41,909 nucleotides of DNA, taken from NCBI GenBank assembly GCA_020851075.1, contig JADZDL010000535.1, positions 1 through 41,909 on the forward strand, written 5' to 3'. The stretch's first letter is position 1. Every line of letters starts with the position of its first letter. Made by a program: the position numbers and the translations under genes. Below the pieces are notes generated by a model. It worked only from the letters and a program-made list of their open reading frames with translations, made no database searches and was not told the origin of the DNA. The DNA is from Planctomycetota bacterium. GTDB taxonomy: Bacteria; Planctomycetota; UBA1135; UBA2386. Shown piece after piece: positions 33,421-41,909 of this stretch.

Positions 33421-34901
33421 TTGGGGATCCGGTTCAGGGTGTAGTAGGCGTGTTTGTGCAACAGCGGCGCGCCGGCCGCGGAACGTACGCCAGCAAGGTC
33501 GAACTCGTGCACATGGCCGAGCACCATGCCTTCGACGGTGAGGTGCACACGCTTGCCGTCGGGCTGCAGTTCCGCGCGCACGACGCGAGGTCTGGTCTGG
33601 TCGACTTCGGGGCTGCCGTACTCTTCCTGGTAGATGTGCGTGTAACTCGACACCTGGTAGTTGTCCGGCACGACCGCGGCGCGCGCATCGACGGGCAGCG
33701 TAAACGTGACCAGGAACCCATCGCGCTGCACCTCGATGCGTTCGATCTCAAACGGCGTCCTACCGGTCCATTCGAGCCGTTCGAGCACGTACTGCCGATT
33801 GCCGCGCACAGGCCAACCGCGGTTGGTACCGCCCGTGATCAGGTAACCCTGCGGGGAGAACTCGACCGCGAGAATGCCGTTGCCGAGCCCCTCGCGGAAC
33901 GGATAACAGGCGCCTTGCCAGACGCCGTCGACAAGCTCCGTCGTCGCGCGCATCACGATGCTGAGGCTGTAATCGCCGAGGAACAACTGGCCCGCAAACG
34001 GCCCAAATCGCCCATTCGTGGCATCCGGCCGGAACGTGGTGATCGACTGCCCCATCTTGCGGTAGGGGAACACCACGGCGTACGGCACCAGTTGTTCGAC
34101 CCGTTCGCACTCCGTGCGCAACCGCGACTGCGAATGTGGCTCGATGGGCTTCTTGCCCATCCCCGCAGCCAGCGGCAGGTCGTACGCCGGGAAGCTGATC
34201 GGATGCCCCTGGAAGCTGCCAGGCTGCAAGTGCTTCAACGAACACGAACCGTTCCACGGGCCTTGGCTCTCGGCATAGAACATCACGCCGTGTTCATTGG
34301 GGGCTACGCCGCCAGCGCTGCGAATGCCGCTTGCGATCGGGATCGAACGCCCATCCGCAGTGATCTGGAACGCCCAACCGCGGAACGGCGCACGGTAGTG
34401 GTACGATTCGGAAAGCCCCAACACGACATAGACGCTGCCATCGGGCTGAACGGGCGAACCCCACGCAAACTCGTGGTAGTTGGCAAACCCCCAGACGTCG
34501 CTCCGGTTCTCGAACCGATCCGCGCGGCCATCTCCATCCCGATCGGTGATACGGGAGAGCTCGGTCTGCTGCATCGCATGGAACGCGCTGTCGCGGTAGC
34601 CGAGGCCCAACACTTCGTCGAGCCCACTCGCAAACGTCTGCACGCGCGGCGCCGGCCGTTCGTCGAACGCACCCGAAACCAACAGGATCTCGCCGCGGCG
34701 TGTGCCGACGGCAAGGCGCCCGTCGGGCAACATGCAGAAACTGCCGACTTCGAGCGCCAATTCGCGCGGCAGCGGCACTTCGACGAGGCGGTAGTACTCG
34801 GCTTCCGCCCGACCCGTGCCCCACGCGTCGCCGAGCTCCTGCGCCGACAACGTGGCCGCGCCGGCGAACAGAGCCACCATCGATCCCTGGAGCACGTTCA
34901 C
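33417..34901 (-). CDS. Periplasmic PQQ-dependent sugar dehydrogenase-like propeller (PVC type)
   Basis: From GTG 34901 the product is 494 residues with a signal peptide (MVALFAGAATLSAQ at its core, cut before Q). The propeller pattern of PVC-type membrane-bound dehydrogenases is visible: GSFCMLPDGRLAVGTRRGEI, GLDEVLGLGYRDSAFHAMQQ, LSRITDRDGDGRAD, PNEHGVMFYAESQG and GNGILAVEFSPQGYLITGG. No CxxCH is present, so electrons would go to a separate cytochrome, most simply the upstream pentahaem protein. GTG 34901 overlaps the upstream TGA (GTGA), repeating the arrangement at 33417-33420. ATG 34880 and GTG 34919 are alternatives. Substrate unknown. Confidence 0.85.
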   Translation of the reverse strand: MNVLQGSMVALFAGAATLSAQELGDAWGTGRAEAEYYRLVEVPLPRELALEVGSFCMLPDGRLAVGTRRGEILLVSGAFDERPAPRVQTFASGLDEVLGLGYRDSAFHAMQQTELSRITDRDGDGRADRFENRSDVWGFANYHEFAWGSPVQPDGSVYVVLGLSESYHYRAPFRGWAFQITADGRSIPIASGIRSAGGVAPNEHGVMFYAESQGPWNGSCSLKHLQPGSFQGHPISFPAYDLPLAAGMGKKPIEPHSQSRLRTECERVEQLVPYAVVFPYRKMGQSITTFRPDATNGRFGPFAGQLFLGDYSLSIVMRATTELVDGVWQGACYPFREGLGNGILAVEFSPQGYLITGGTNRGWPVRGNRQYVLERLEWTGRTPFEIERIEVQRDGFLVTFTLPVDARAAVVPDNYQVSSYTHIYQEEYGSPEVDQTRPRVVRAELQPDGKRVHLTVEGMVLGHVHEFDLAGVRSAAGAPLLHKHAYYTLNRIPK

Positions 34902-37249
34902 TTGCCACCCTCCTGCCACGAGTATTCGAGCACCAGTTCGCTGCGCCCGCTGGTGATCGCGAGGTCACAGATCAGTTCGCGTTCGTCGCCCGCGCTGCGG
35001 ATGCGCGCCGAACCCGCCGGCACCGTGATCTGCAACTGCTTGCCGACCTGCATGCGGCCGCCACCGAGATCCTGGATCTCCGCCGCGCGAGCCGCGCGGA
35101 ACGACAGCGTCGTGTCTCGAGCACTCGTGAAGGACAGCGTACGACGCAGCCTTGGCAGTTTGTCGGGCACTGGCACCTCGATCGAAGCATCGGCGATCTC
35201 GACCTCTTCGCAGACGTAGCGGAACGTCGGCCGCTGTTGCGCATCAAGATCGTAACCCAGGAAACGTTGTCCAAGCTCGCGCCGCGATACCTCGGGCCAC
35301 GGCGCGTCGGCACTCGCCAGCCCAACGAAGCACGGCCCGTTTGGCAGCGCTACACGCTCCTTGCCGAGAATGCGCGCTTCGCCACTGCCTTGGCCGGTCC
35401 ACACAGGCGACGCATCGACGAACTTGCCCCACCAGATCTGGTTCTGGCCGAGCCGCTCCGCATCGAACGTGAAGTTGACGCCACCCGGCAGACCGACGCT
35501 GATGCCGCGTTTGCCCGTGTTCTGCACACTGCGCCGCAGCAGCACCGCTTCGCTGCCAACTTCAAGTTCGATCGGCGGCCGCCGCATGCCGCGCGGTTTG
35601 CCCACATTGCGCCCTTGCGCGAGGTAGTGCCAGATCGCCTCGATCTGCTTCGTGGTGTCCCCACCACCAAGTTCGGGCCGCGTCGTCACGCCATCGGGAA
35701 AGAACTGCGGCATCAACGTGCCGGGCTTGAAGCGGAACGGCGTCCGCAGAAAGTGCGCGAACCACTGCGGTCGCAGACGCTGCGCGGTCGACTCGACGAG
35801 ATCGATCGCCCCCATCGTGCCGACCTTCTCCCCGGCGAACAGGTGGCACGTGATGCAGTTCATGCCCTTGTCGCCGACCAGCTCCCGACCAAGATCCGTG
35901 ACCGCGCGCGCCGACGCTTCGTCCTCGGGCAACGGCGCGATCGAGAGCGGCGGCAGGCTATCGGTGCGTTCCAAGGCCGACGCAAGTTCGGCTGCGCACG
36001 CGGCCCCGAAACCCGGCATGCGCGTTCGCAGGTAGGGCCGCGCCGCCTGGCCATTGGCGATCGCATCCTCGAGCCAGGCGCGCTGCAGTTTCGCGCCAAC
36101 CCCCGTCAACGTAGGCGGAATGCGGCTTTCGAGGCCGATGCTCGGATCCGTGCTGAGGAAGTGCTCACTGCGTTCGGGCACCACGCCGCCGAGTTCCCCC
36201 CGGGTGTGGCACGCCGTGCAGTGACGGGCCACGAGCCGAACCTGCAGCAGCGCTTCGTCAGCGAGTGGCTCGGCCTGGGCGGCCAGCGCCGCGCGCACGT
36301 CCTGCACTTGCGCCGCCGACAGCGCGTAGAACGGCCACCCACCGACCTCGCCCGACAAACAGCCGCGACTCGCGTCGAGTTCGGGCAACGGCTTGCCACC
36401 GCGCGATGGCATTCGCTGCGCATCCGGCAACGCGTGGCACTGCGCACAGCCGCGTTCGGCAAACAGCGTGCGCCCGGCGGCCACCTGAGTCGGATCCACG
36501 GGCGCAGCCACCTGCGCAGCCGAGGCCTTCTGCAGCAGGTAATGACTGATTTCGTGCGCCTCATTCGGCGACAGGTGCAGGTCCGGCATACGCGCCGCTG
36601 GCCGCGCTTCGTGAGGCTGCTGCAGGAAGGCGCGCAGCGAGGCCAGCGTGTATTTCTCGGCCAGCGGAGCCATCGGCACCGAATCCGCCAGCGACACCTC
36701 AACGCCCTGTTCGTCGCGCGGCGCGTGGCACGCAACGCACCCAACGGCGTGAAAGACCTCCCGCCCGCGCAACGCGGCCTCACGATCGCTCGACTCGGTT
36801 GCGGGCCCGGCGGCCGAAAACGAGCGCAGGTAGTGCGCAAGCGCCATCGCCGCCGCAGCCCGGTCCGCATCGGAACGTTCGCGCAGCAGATCCGGCATCG
36901 TCGTGCCAGCTTCCACGGTCAACGGATCCGCGAGGAAGTGCGCGAGATAGTCCGTTTGCACACGAGTCCCCACCGCGAGCAGATCCGGCCCAGGCGCCAC
37001 TTCGATCGTCGGCCTCGCCTCGCCCGCACGAGCACGTTCGGCGTGGCACGCCACGCAGCCAAGCTCGCCAAGCAGCACAAGCCCCCGTTCGCGCGGCGGC
37101 AACCCCGCATTGGCCACGATCGGCGCTTTCGCCGGCCGCGCAGCGGGCGCCACCGGCCGTTCTGCACACCCGTGCAGGCCCAACACGAGCAGTAACGCAA
37201 CGAGGGCGGCCACCAGCACTGCAGCGCGCCGAACCATGCGGGATTCCAT
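34898..37249 (-). CDS. Pentahaem c-type cytochrome lipoprotein
   Basis: The 783-residue product has a lipoprotein signal (VALLLVLGLHGC, Cys28) and five CxxCH sites at residues 65-69 (CVACH), 171-175 (CVACH), 268-272 (CAQCH), 344-348 (CTACH) and 465-469 (CITCH). Candidate axial methionines follow several of them (TTMPD, ARMPD, RMPGFG, TLMPQ). The last ~200 residues carry no haem site and are beta-rich (GKRGISVGLPGGVNFTFDAE). It heads the operon with the sugar dehydrogenase-like propeller, ThuA lipoprotein and serine dehydratase. The role is probably electron acceptor for the propeller enzyme at the membrane surface. ATG 37237 (residue 5) is an alternative start. Confidence 0.88.
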   Translation of the reverse strand: MESRMVRRAAVLVAALVALLLVLGLHGCAERPVAPAARPAKAPIVANAGLPPRERGLVLLGELGCVACHAERARAGEARPTIEVAPGPDLLAVGTRVQTDYLAHFLADPLTVEAGTTMPDLLRERSDADRAAAAMALAHYLRSFSAAGPATESSDREAALRGREVFHAVGCVACHAPRDEQGVEVSLADSVPMAPLAEKYTLASLRAFLQQPHEARPAARMPDLHLSPNEAHEISHYLLQKASAAQVAAPVDPTQVAAGRTLFAERGCAQCHALPDAQRMPSRGGKPLPELDASRGCLSGEVGGWPFYALSAAQVQDVRAALAAQAEPLADEALLQVRLVARHCTACHTRGELGGVVPERSEHFLSTDPSIGLESRIPPTLTGVGAKLQRAWLEDAIANGQAARPYLRTRMPGFGAACAAELASALERTDSLPPLSIAPLPEDEASARAVTDLGRELVGDKGMNCITCHLFAGEKVGTMGAIDLVESTAQRLRPQWFAHFLRTPFRFKPGTLMPQFFPDGVTTRPELGGGDTTKQIEAIWHYLAQGRNVGKPRGMRRPPIELEVGSEAVLLRRSVQNTGKRGISVGLPGGVNFTFDAERLGQNQIWWGKFVDASPVWTGQGSGEARILGKERVALPNGPCFVGLASADAPWPEVSRRELGQRFLGYDLDAQQRPTFRYVCEEVEIADASIEVPVPDKLPRLRRTLSFTSARDTTLSFRAARAAEIQDLGGGRMQVGKQLQITVPAGSARIRSAGDERELICDLAITSGRSELVLEYSWQEGGK

Positions 37250-37409
37250 GGACGAGGTGGCGCCATGGACCGGGGCGCCCGCCGGGACGGGGGTGCGCGG
37301 ACCCTACTGGAAGGCACGATCGTGGTCCACGCTCCCCTCCACCTTGGGTGCAGGACTTTGTTGTGGGTTTCCCGCGGACATGGCCACGAAAGACGCCGCC
37401 GATGCCCGC

Positions 37410-37415
37410 TATCGT
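37410..37415 (+). promoter_or_regulatory. Candidate -10 element TATCGT
   Basis: TATCGT is 6 nt before ATG 37422, with the same hexamer and same spacing as in front of ATG 39026. It lies in the 172-bp divergent gap between the pentahaem and sulfatase genes. Confidence 0.5.
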
Positions 37416-37421
37416 GCACCA

Positions 37422-38969
37422 ATGTTCGCCATGCCGACGCGCCACGCTGCGTGGATCTGCCTCGCCGCCCTAGCTGCTTGCCAGACGGCAGCCACCAAAG
37501 CGGCTCCACCTGGCAAACGCCTGCCCAACATCGTCATTCTCTACGCCGACGACCTCGGCTACGGCGACCTCGGCACCTACGCGCTCGACTCGAAGATCCC
37601 AACGCCCAACCTGGATCGCCTCGCGGCACAGGGCCTGCGTTGCCTCGATGCACACAGTTCGTCGGGCATCTGCACACCCAGTCGTTATGCGCTGCTGACG
37701 GGGCGCCATCACTGGCGCCAGTTCCACGATATCGTCGACTCGTTCGGGCCGTCGGTGTTCCAGCCGGGACGGCTCACGATGGCGGACATGTTGCGCGAAC
37801 ACGGCTACCGCACCGCCTGCATCGGCAAGTGGCATTTGGGCTGGGATTGGCAGGCGCTCCAGAAGCCCGACGCGAAGCAGGTGCAAGAGAACGGCAAACC
37901 AGCAGGCTTCCTTGCGTCCGCGTTCGACTGGCAGAAGCCGATTCCCGACGGCCCGTGCGCACACGGCTTCGACCACTACTTCGGCGATGACGTGCCCAAC
38001 TTCCCTCCCTACGCGTGGATCAAGAACGACCGCGTCGTGGTGCCGCCGAGCGTGCCATTCACGCCGGACCCCAAGCCCGACGAGGGCACCGCAGAGGGGC
38101 GCGAAGGCCCGATGGTCGCCGGCTGGCGGCTCGATGCCGTGATGCCGACGCTGACCGAACACGCCATTGCGTGGTTGCGCGAACAGACGGGGCAAGAACA
38201 GCCGTTCTTCCTCTACTTCCCGTTCACCTCGCCGCATGCGCCAATCGTGCCGACCGCCGAATGGAAGGGGCGCAGTGGTGCGGGGCCCTACGGCGACTAC
38301 GTGATGCAGACCGATGCGACGGTTGGCGCCGTGCTGCAGACACTCGACGAACTCGACCTCGCCGACAACACGATCGTCGTGTTCAGCTCCGACAACGGGC
38401 CCGAGATCTTCGCCTACGACCGTATCCAGAAGACCGGGCATCACAGCACCGGCGAACTGCGCGGCCTCAAGCGCGACGTGTTCGAAGGTGGCCATCGTGT
38501 GCCGATGCTCGTGCGCTGGCCCGCCGTGATCGCCGAAGGCGCCGTGACCGACGCGCTGATCGGCCAGGTAGATCTGATGGCAACGTTTGCGGCCCTCGTT
38601 GGCCACCCACTCCCCGCCAATGCCGCCGAAGACAGTTTTGACCTCTTGCCGCTGTTGCGCGGCGAACAGGACAACGTGCGCGATTTCCTCGTGCACAACA
38701 CCTACGCGAACAAGTGGGCGATCCGCCGCGGCGACTGGCTGCTCGTCGACAGCAAGGACGGCCTGCACCGCAAAGAGCCTGATTGGCAGAAGAAGGCCGA
38801 GGGCTATCTCGACAACCCGCATCCCGTAGCGCTCTACGACCTGCGCGCCGATCCTGGCCAAAGGAACAACGTGAGCGCCGAGCACGCCGCAATCGTCGCC
38901 GAACTGCAAACCCTGCTGCACCGCCTGCGCGAACAAGGCCACAGCGCGCCGCGCCTGCAGCGCCCATGA
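37422..38969 (+). CDS. Lipoprotein arylsulfatase
   Basis: From ATG 37422 the product is 515 residues with a lipoprotein signal (AAWICLAALAAC, Cys20). The sulfatase motif is C-T-P-S-R (SGICTPSRYALLTGRHHW), so Cys84 would be formylglycine. NIVILYADDLGYGDLG gives the metal aspartates, and IGKWHLGW and VVFSSDNGPE are the other family motifs. It resembles the arylsulfatase A branch in length and motif order. It must be matured by an FGE or anSME encoded elsewhere. The frame is open back to 37110 across the divergent gap, but that extension is antisense to the pentahaem gene and lacks signal-peptide logic. Confidence 0.92.
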   Translation: MFAMPTRHAAWICLAALAACQTAATKAAPPGKRLPNIVILYADDLGYGDLGTYALDSKIPTPNLDRLAAQGLRCLDAHSSSGICTPSRYALLTGRHHWRQFHDIVDSFGPSVFQPGRLTMADMLREHGYRTACIGKWHLGWDWQALQKPDAKQVQENGKPAGFLASAFDWQKPIPDGPCAHGFDHYFGDDVPNFPPYAWIKNDRVVVPPSVPFTPDPKPDEGTAEGREGPMVAGWRLDAVMPTLTEHAIAWLREQTGQEQPFFLYFPFTSPHAPIVPTAEWKGRSGAGPYGDYVMQTDATVGAVLQTLDELDLADNTIVVFSSDNGPEIFAYDRIQKTGHHSTGELRGLKRDVFEGGHRVPMLVRWPAVIAEGAVTDALIGQVDLMATFAALVGHPLPANAAEDSFDLLPLLRGEQDNVRDFLVHNTYANKWAIRRGDWLLVDSKDGLHRKEPDWQKKAEGYLDNPHPVALYDLRADPGQRNNVSAEHAAIVAELQTLLHRLREQGHSAPRLQRP

Positions 38970-39013
38970 TTGCCGGCCCGCGCTCTTCGACCTCGGATTC
39001 TCAATCTGTGCGC

Positions 39014-39019
39014 TATCGT
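39014..39019 (+). promoter_or_regulatory. Candidate -10 element TATCGT
   Basis: TATCGT is 6 nt before ATG 39026, an exact repeat of the arrangement at 37410. It supports this start codon for the esterase. Confidence 0.5.
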
Positions 39020-39025
39020 GCTGCC

Positions 39026-40213
39026 ATGGCACGATCCCTGATGCTGGCGGCTTTCGTTGTTTCTTCGTGGCTCCCAGCACAGCAAGACGCCGCGGCGACC
39101 CCGACCGGCTTCCTCAGTGAAACGGTGCACATCGGCACCACCGACTACCCGTACGTGCTCTACGTGCCGCGCAACTACACGCCCGAACAGCGCTGGCCCT
39201 TGATCCTGTTCCTGCACGGCGCCGGCGAATGCGGCAACGACGGCATGCTGCAGGTCGCGGTTGGCCTCGCCCCCGCGATGATGAAGGCGACCGCGGAGTG
39301 GCCTTTCCTCGTGCTGATGCCGCAGAAGCCCGACCGCCGCAGCGCCTGGGAGGATCACGACGAGGCGCTCATGGCGATGCTGAAGAAGACGCAGCACGAC
39401 TACGCCGTTGACGAACGCCAGCAGTTCCTCACCGGCCTCTCGCAAGGTGGCCACGGCACCTGGGTGCTCGGGGCAAAGCACAAGGACCTGTGGGCGGCGA
39501 TCGCGCCCGTTTGTGGTTACGCCAACGCCACGGAAATCGCCCCTGCGCTCACGCAGATGCCAATCTGGTGCTTTCACGGCGATGCCGACAAGGCCGTTCC
39601 CGTGCAGCAATCGAAGGATCTGACCGCCGCGGTGCAGCAGGCCGGCGGCCACGCCGAATTGACGATCTATGCTGGCGTCGGCCACAACAGCTGGGAGAAG
39701 GCCTACGGCGAAGCCGGGCTCGCCGATTGGTTCCTCGCGGCGGGTGCGGAGCGCATCGTGCGTGGATACCTCGCAAAGCCTGAATCCCTGGCCGACTGCC
39801 GCATCCATCTATCAGACTCCTCGCTCGATGCGGATCGTGCAGACTCCCCCACCGTCACCCGAGAATGGCATCTCGAACGCAAGGGCGGTCGGCTGGAATG
39901 GCGCGACGTGCTGCTCGACCCGAAGTCGCAGGGCCAGGCACCCCAGAAGCGACAAGGCTCGCTCGAAAGTGACGGACTCTTCCGGGAGAACCTGCAGAGA
40001 ATGCTCGATGGCGGCACCTTCCGGATGCGCAACGCCTTGAACCCGCCGGGCACGCGGGACACCCGGCACAAGCTCACCCTCGACATCGAACTCCACGGCG
40101 ACAGCGGCCCATTCCGGTTCCGCCGCGAATGGAGTGCGACCGGTTTTGATTGGCAGGGCCCGAAGACCGGGCCCTTGGAGGCCTTCGCGTTCTGCATCAG
40201 CGAACTCCGCTGA
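39026..40213 (+). CDS. Secreted alpha/beta-hydrolase esterase (PHB-depolymerase/CE1-like)
   Basis: From ATG 39026 the product is 395 residues with a signal peptide (SLMLAAFVVSSWLPAQ, cut before Q). The hydrolase domain spans about 30-240: PLILFLHGAGECGNDG (oxyanion region), nucleophile Ser139 in TGLSQGGHG, probable acid Asp188 in FHGDADKAVP, and His220 in GVGHNSW. The remaining ~150 residues form a second beta-rich domain without a recognised family. Enzymes of this type cleave esters such as feruloyl or acetyl groups on polysaccharides; the substrate here is not known. It follows the lipoprotein sulfatase on the same strand, which fits removal of decorations from a complex glycan. Confidence 0.85.
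   Translation: MARSLMLAAFVVSSWLPAQQDAAATPTGFLSETVHIGTTDYPYVLYVPRNYTPEQRWPLILFLHGAGECGNDGMLQVAVGLAPAMMKATAEWPFLVLMPQKPDRRSAWEDHDEALMAMLKKTQHDYAVDERQQFLTGLSQGGHGTWVLGAKHKDLWAAIAPVCGYANATEIAPALTQMPIWCFHGDADKAVPVQQSKDLTAAVQQAGGHAELTIYAGVGHNSWEKAYGEAGLADWFLAAGAERIVRGYLAKPESLADCRIHLSDSSLDADRADSPTVTREWHLERKGGRLEWRDVLLDPKSQGQAPQKRQGSLESDGLFRENLQRMLDGGTFRMRNALNPPGTRDTRHKLTLDIELHGDSGPFRFRREWSATGFDWQGPKTGPLEAFAFCISELR

Positions 40214-41909
<1,696 letters not shown>

Noticed and set aside
34700..37195. 831-codon open frame on the plus strand opposite the pentahaem cytochrome gene
   Set aside because: It is Arg/His/Pro-rich with no domain and mirrors the codon bias of the real gene, which has five CxxCH sites and a lipoprotein signal. 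Long antisense frames are expected at this GC content.
37470..39080. 536-codon minus-strand frame opposite the lipoprotein sulfatase
   Set aside because: Shadow of a well-supported sulfatase with a CTPSR motif.

Overview
The window looks like chromosomal DNA from a high-GC member of the Planctomycetota. This is an inference from gene content: many large secreted beta-propeller-like proteins (RCC1, SBBP, FG-GAP/VCBS, kelch), two type-I sulfatases, a PVC-type sugar dehydrogenase with a multihaem cytochrome and a ThuA-like lipoprotein, an ECF sigma factor with its anti-sigma factor, and CarboxypepD_reg surface proteins. No rRNA, tRNA, CRISPR array, transposase or phage gene was seen.

Layout. 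Positions 1-4767 (minus) hold two large exported propeller-like proteins; the upstream one has nine perfect 7-bp repeats inside its signal-peptide region. 5040-7070 (minus) is a copper-radical (galactose/glyoxal) oxidase. 7513-11997 holds two FG-GAP proteins flanking an oppositely oriented thioredoxin-fold protein. 12025-15589 (minus) is an ECF sigma / anti-sigma / exported CHAT-peptidase operon, divergent from three consecutive CarboxypepD_reg proteins (15674-21373). 21393-22698 is a small leader ORF and two overlapping membrane-protein genes. 22809-25768 holds a secreted protein and a TMTC-like membrane glycosyltransferase with TPRs. 25796-29171 (minus) is a compact cheY-cheX-CheA-like operon. 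29371-30804 is a sulfatase. 30806-37249 (minus) is a four-gene operon: pentahaem lipoprotein, PQQ-type propeller, ThuA lipoprotein, L-serine ammonia-lyase. 37422-40213 holds a lipoprotein sulfatase and an esterase. 40524 to the window end is a catalase-peroxidase with an N-terminal lipoprotein signal.

How it fits together. Most products are predicted to be outside the cytoplasm and several suggest use of complex, sulfated or acylated carbohydrate: sulfatases, esterase, carbohydrate or alcohol oxidases, and a haem lipoprotein that could take electrons. The radical oxidase would make H2O2, and the exported KatG could remove it; that link is inference. The sigma/anti-sigma/CHAT operon and the Che-like operon are the two evident signalling modules.

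Three patterns cross gene boundaries. All fourteen signal peptides of the ordinary type appear to end just before a glutamine. Many genes have a TANNNT-like hexamer 6-9 nt before the start codon, as in leaderless transcription. Several co-directional genes overlap by ATGA or GTGA. The strongest single candidate for something undescribed is the heptanucleotide tract at 4692-4754, whose copy number decides which of two ATGs is in frame with the 855-codon gene.
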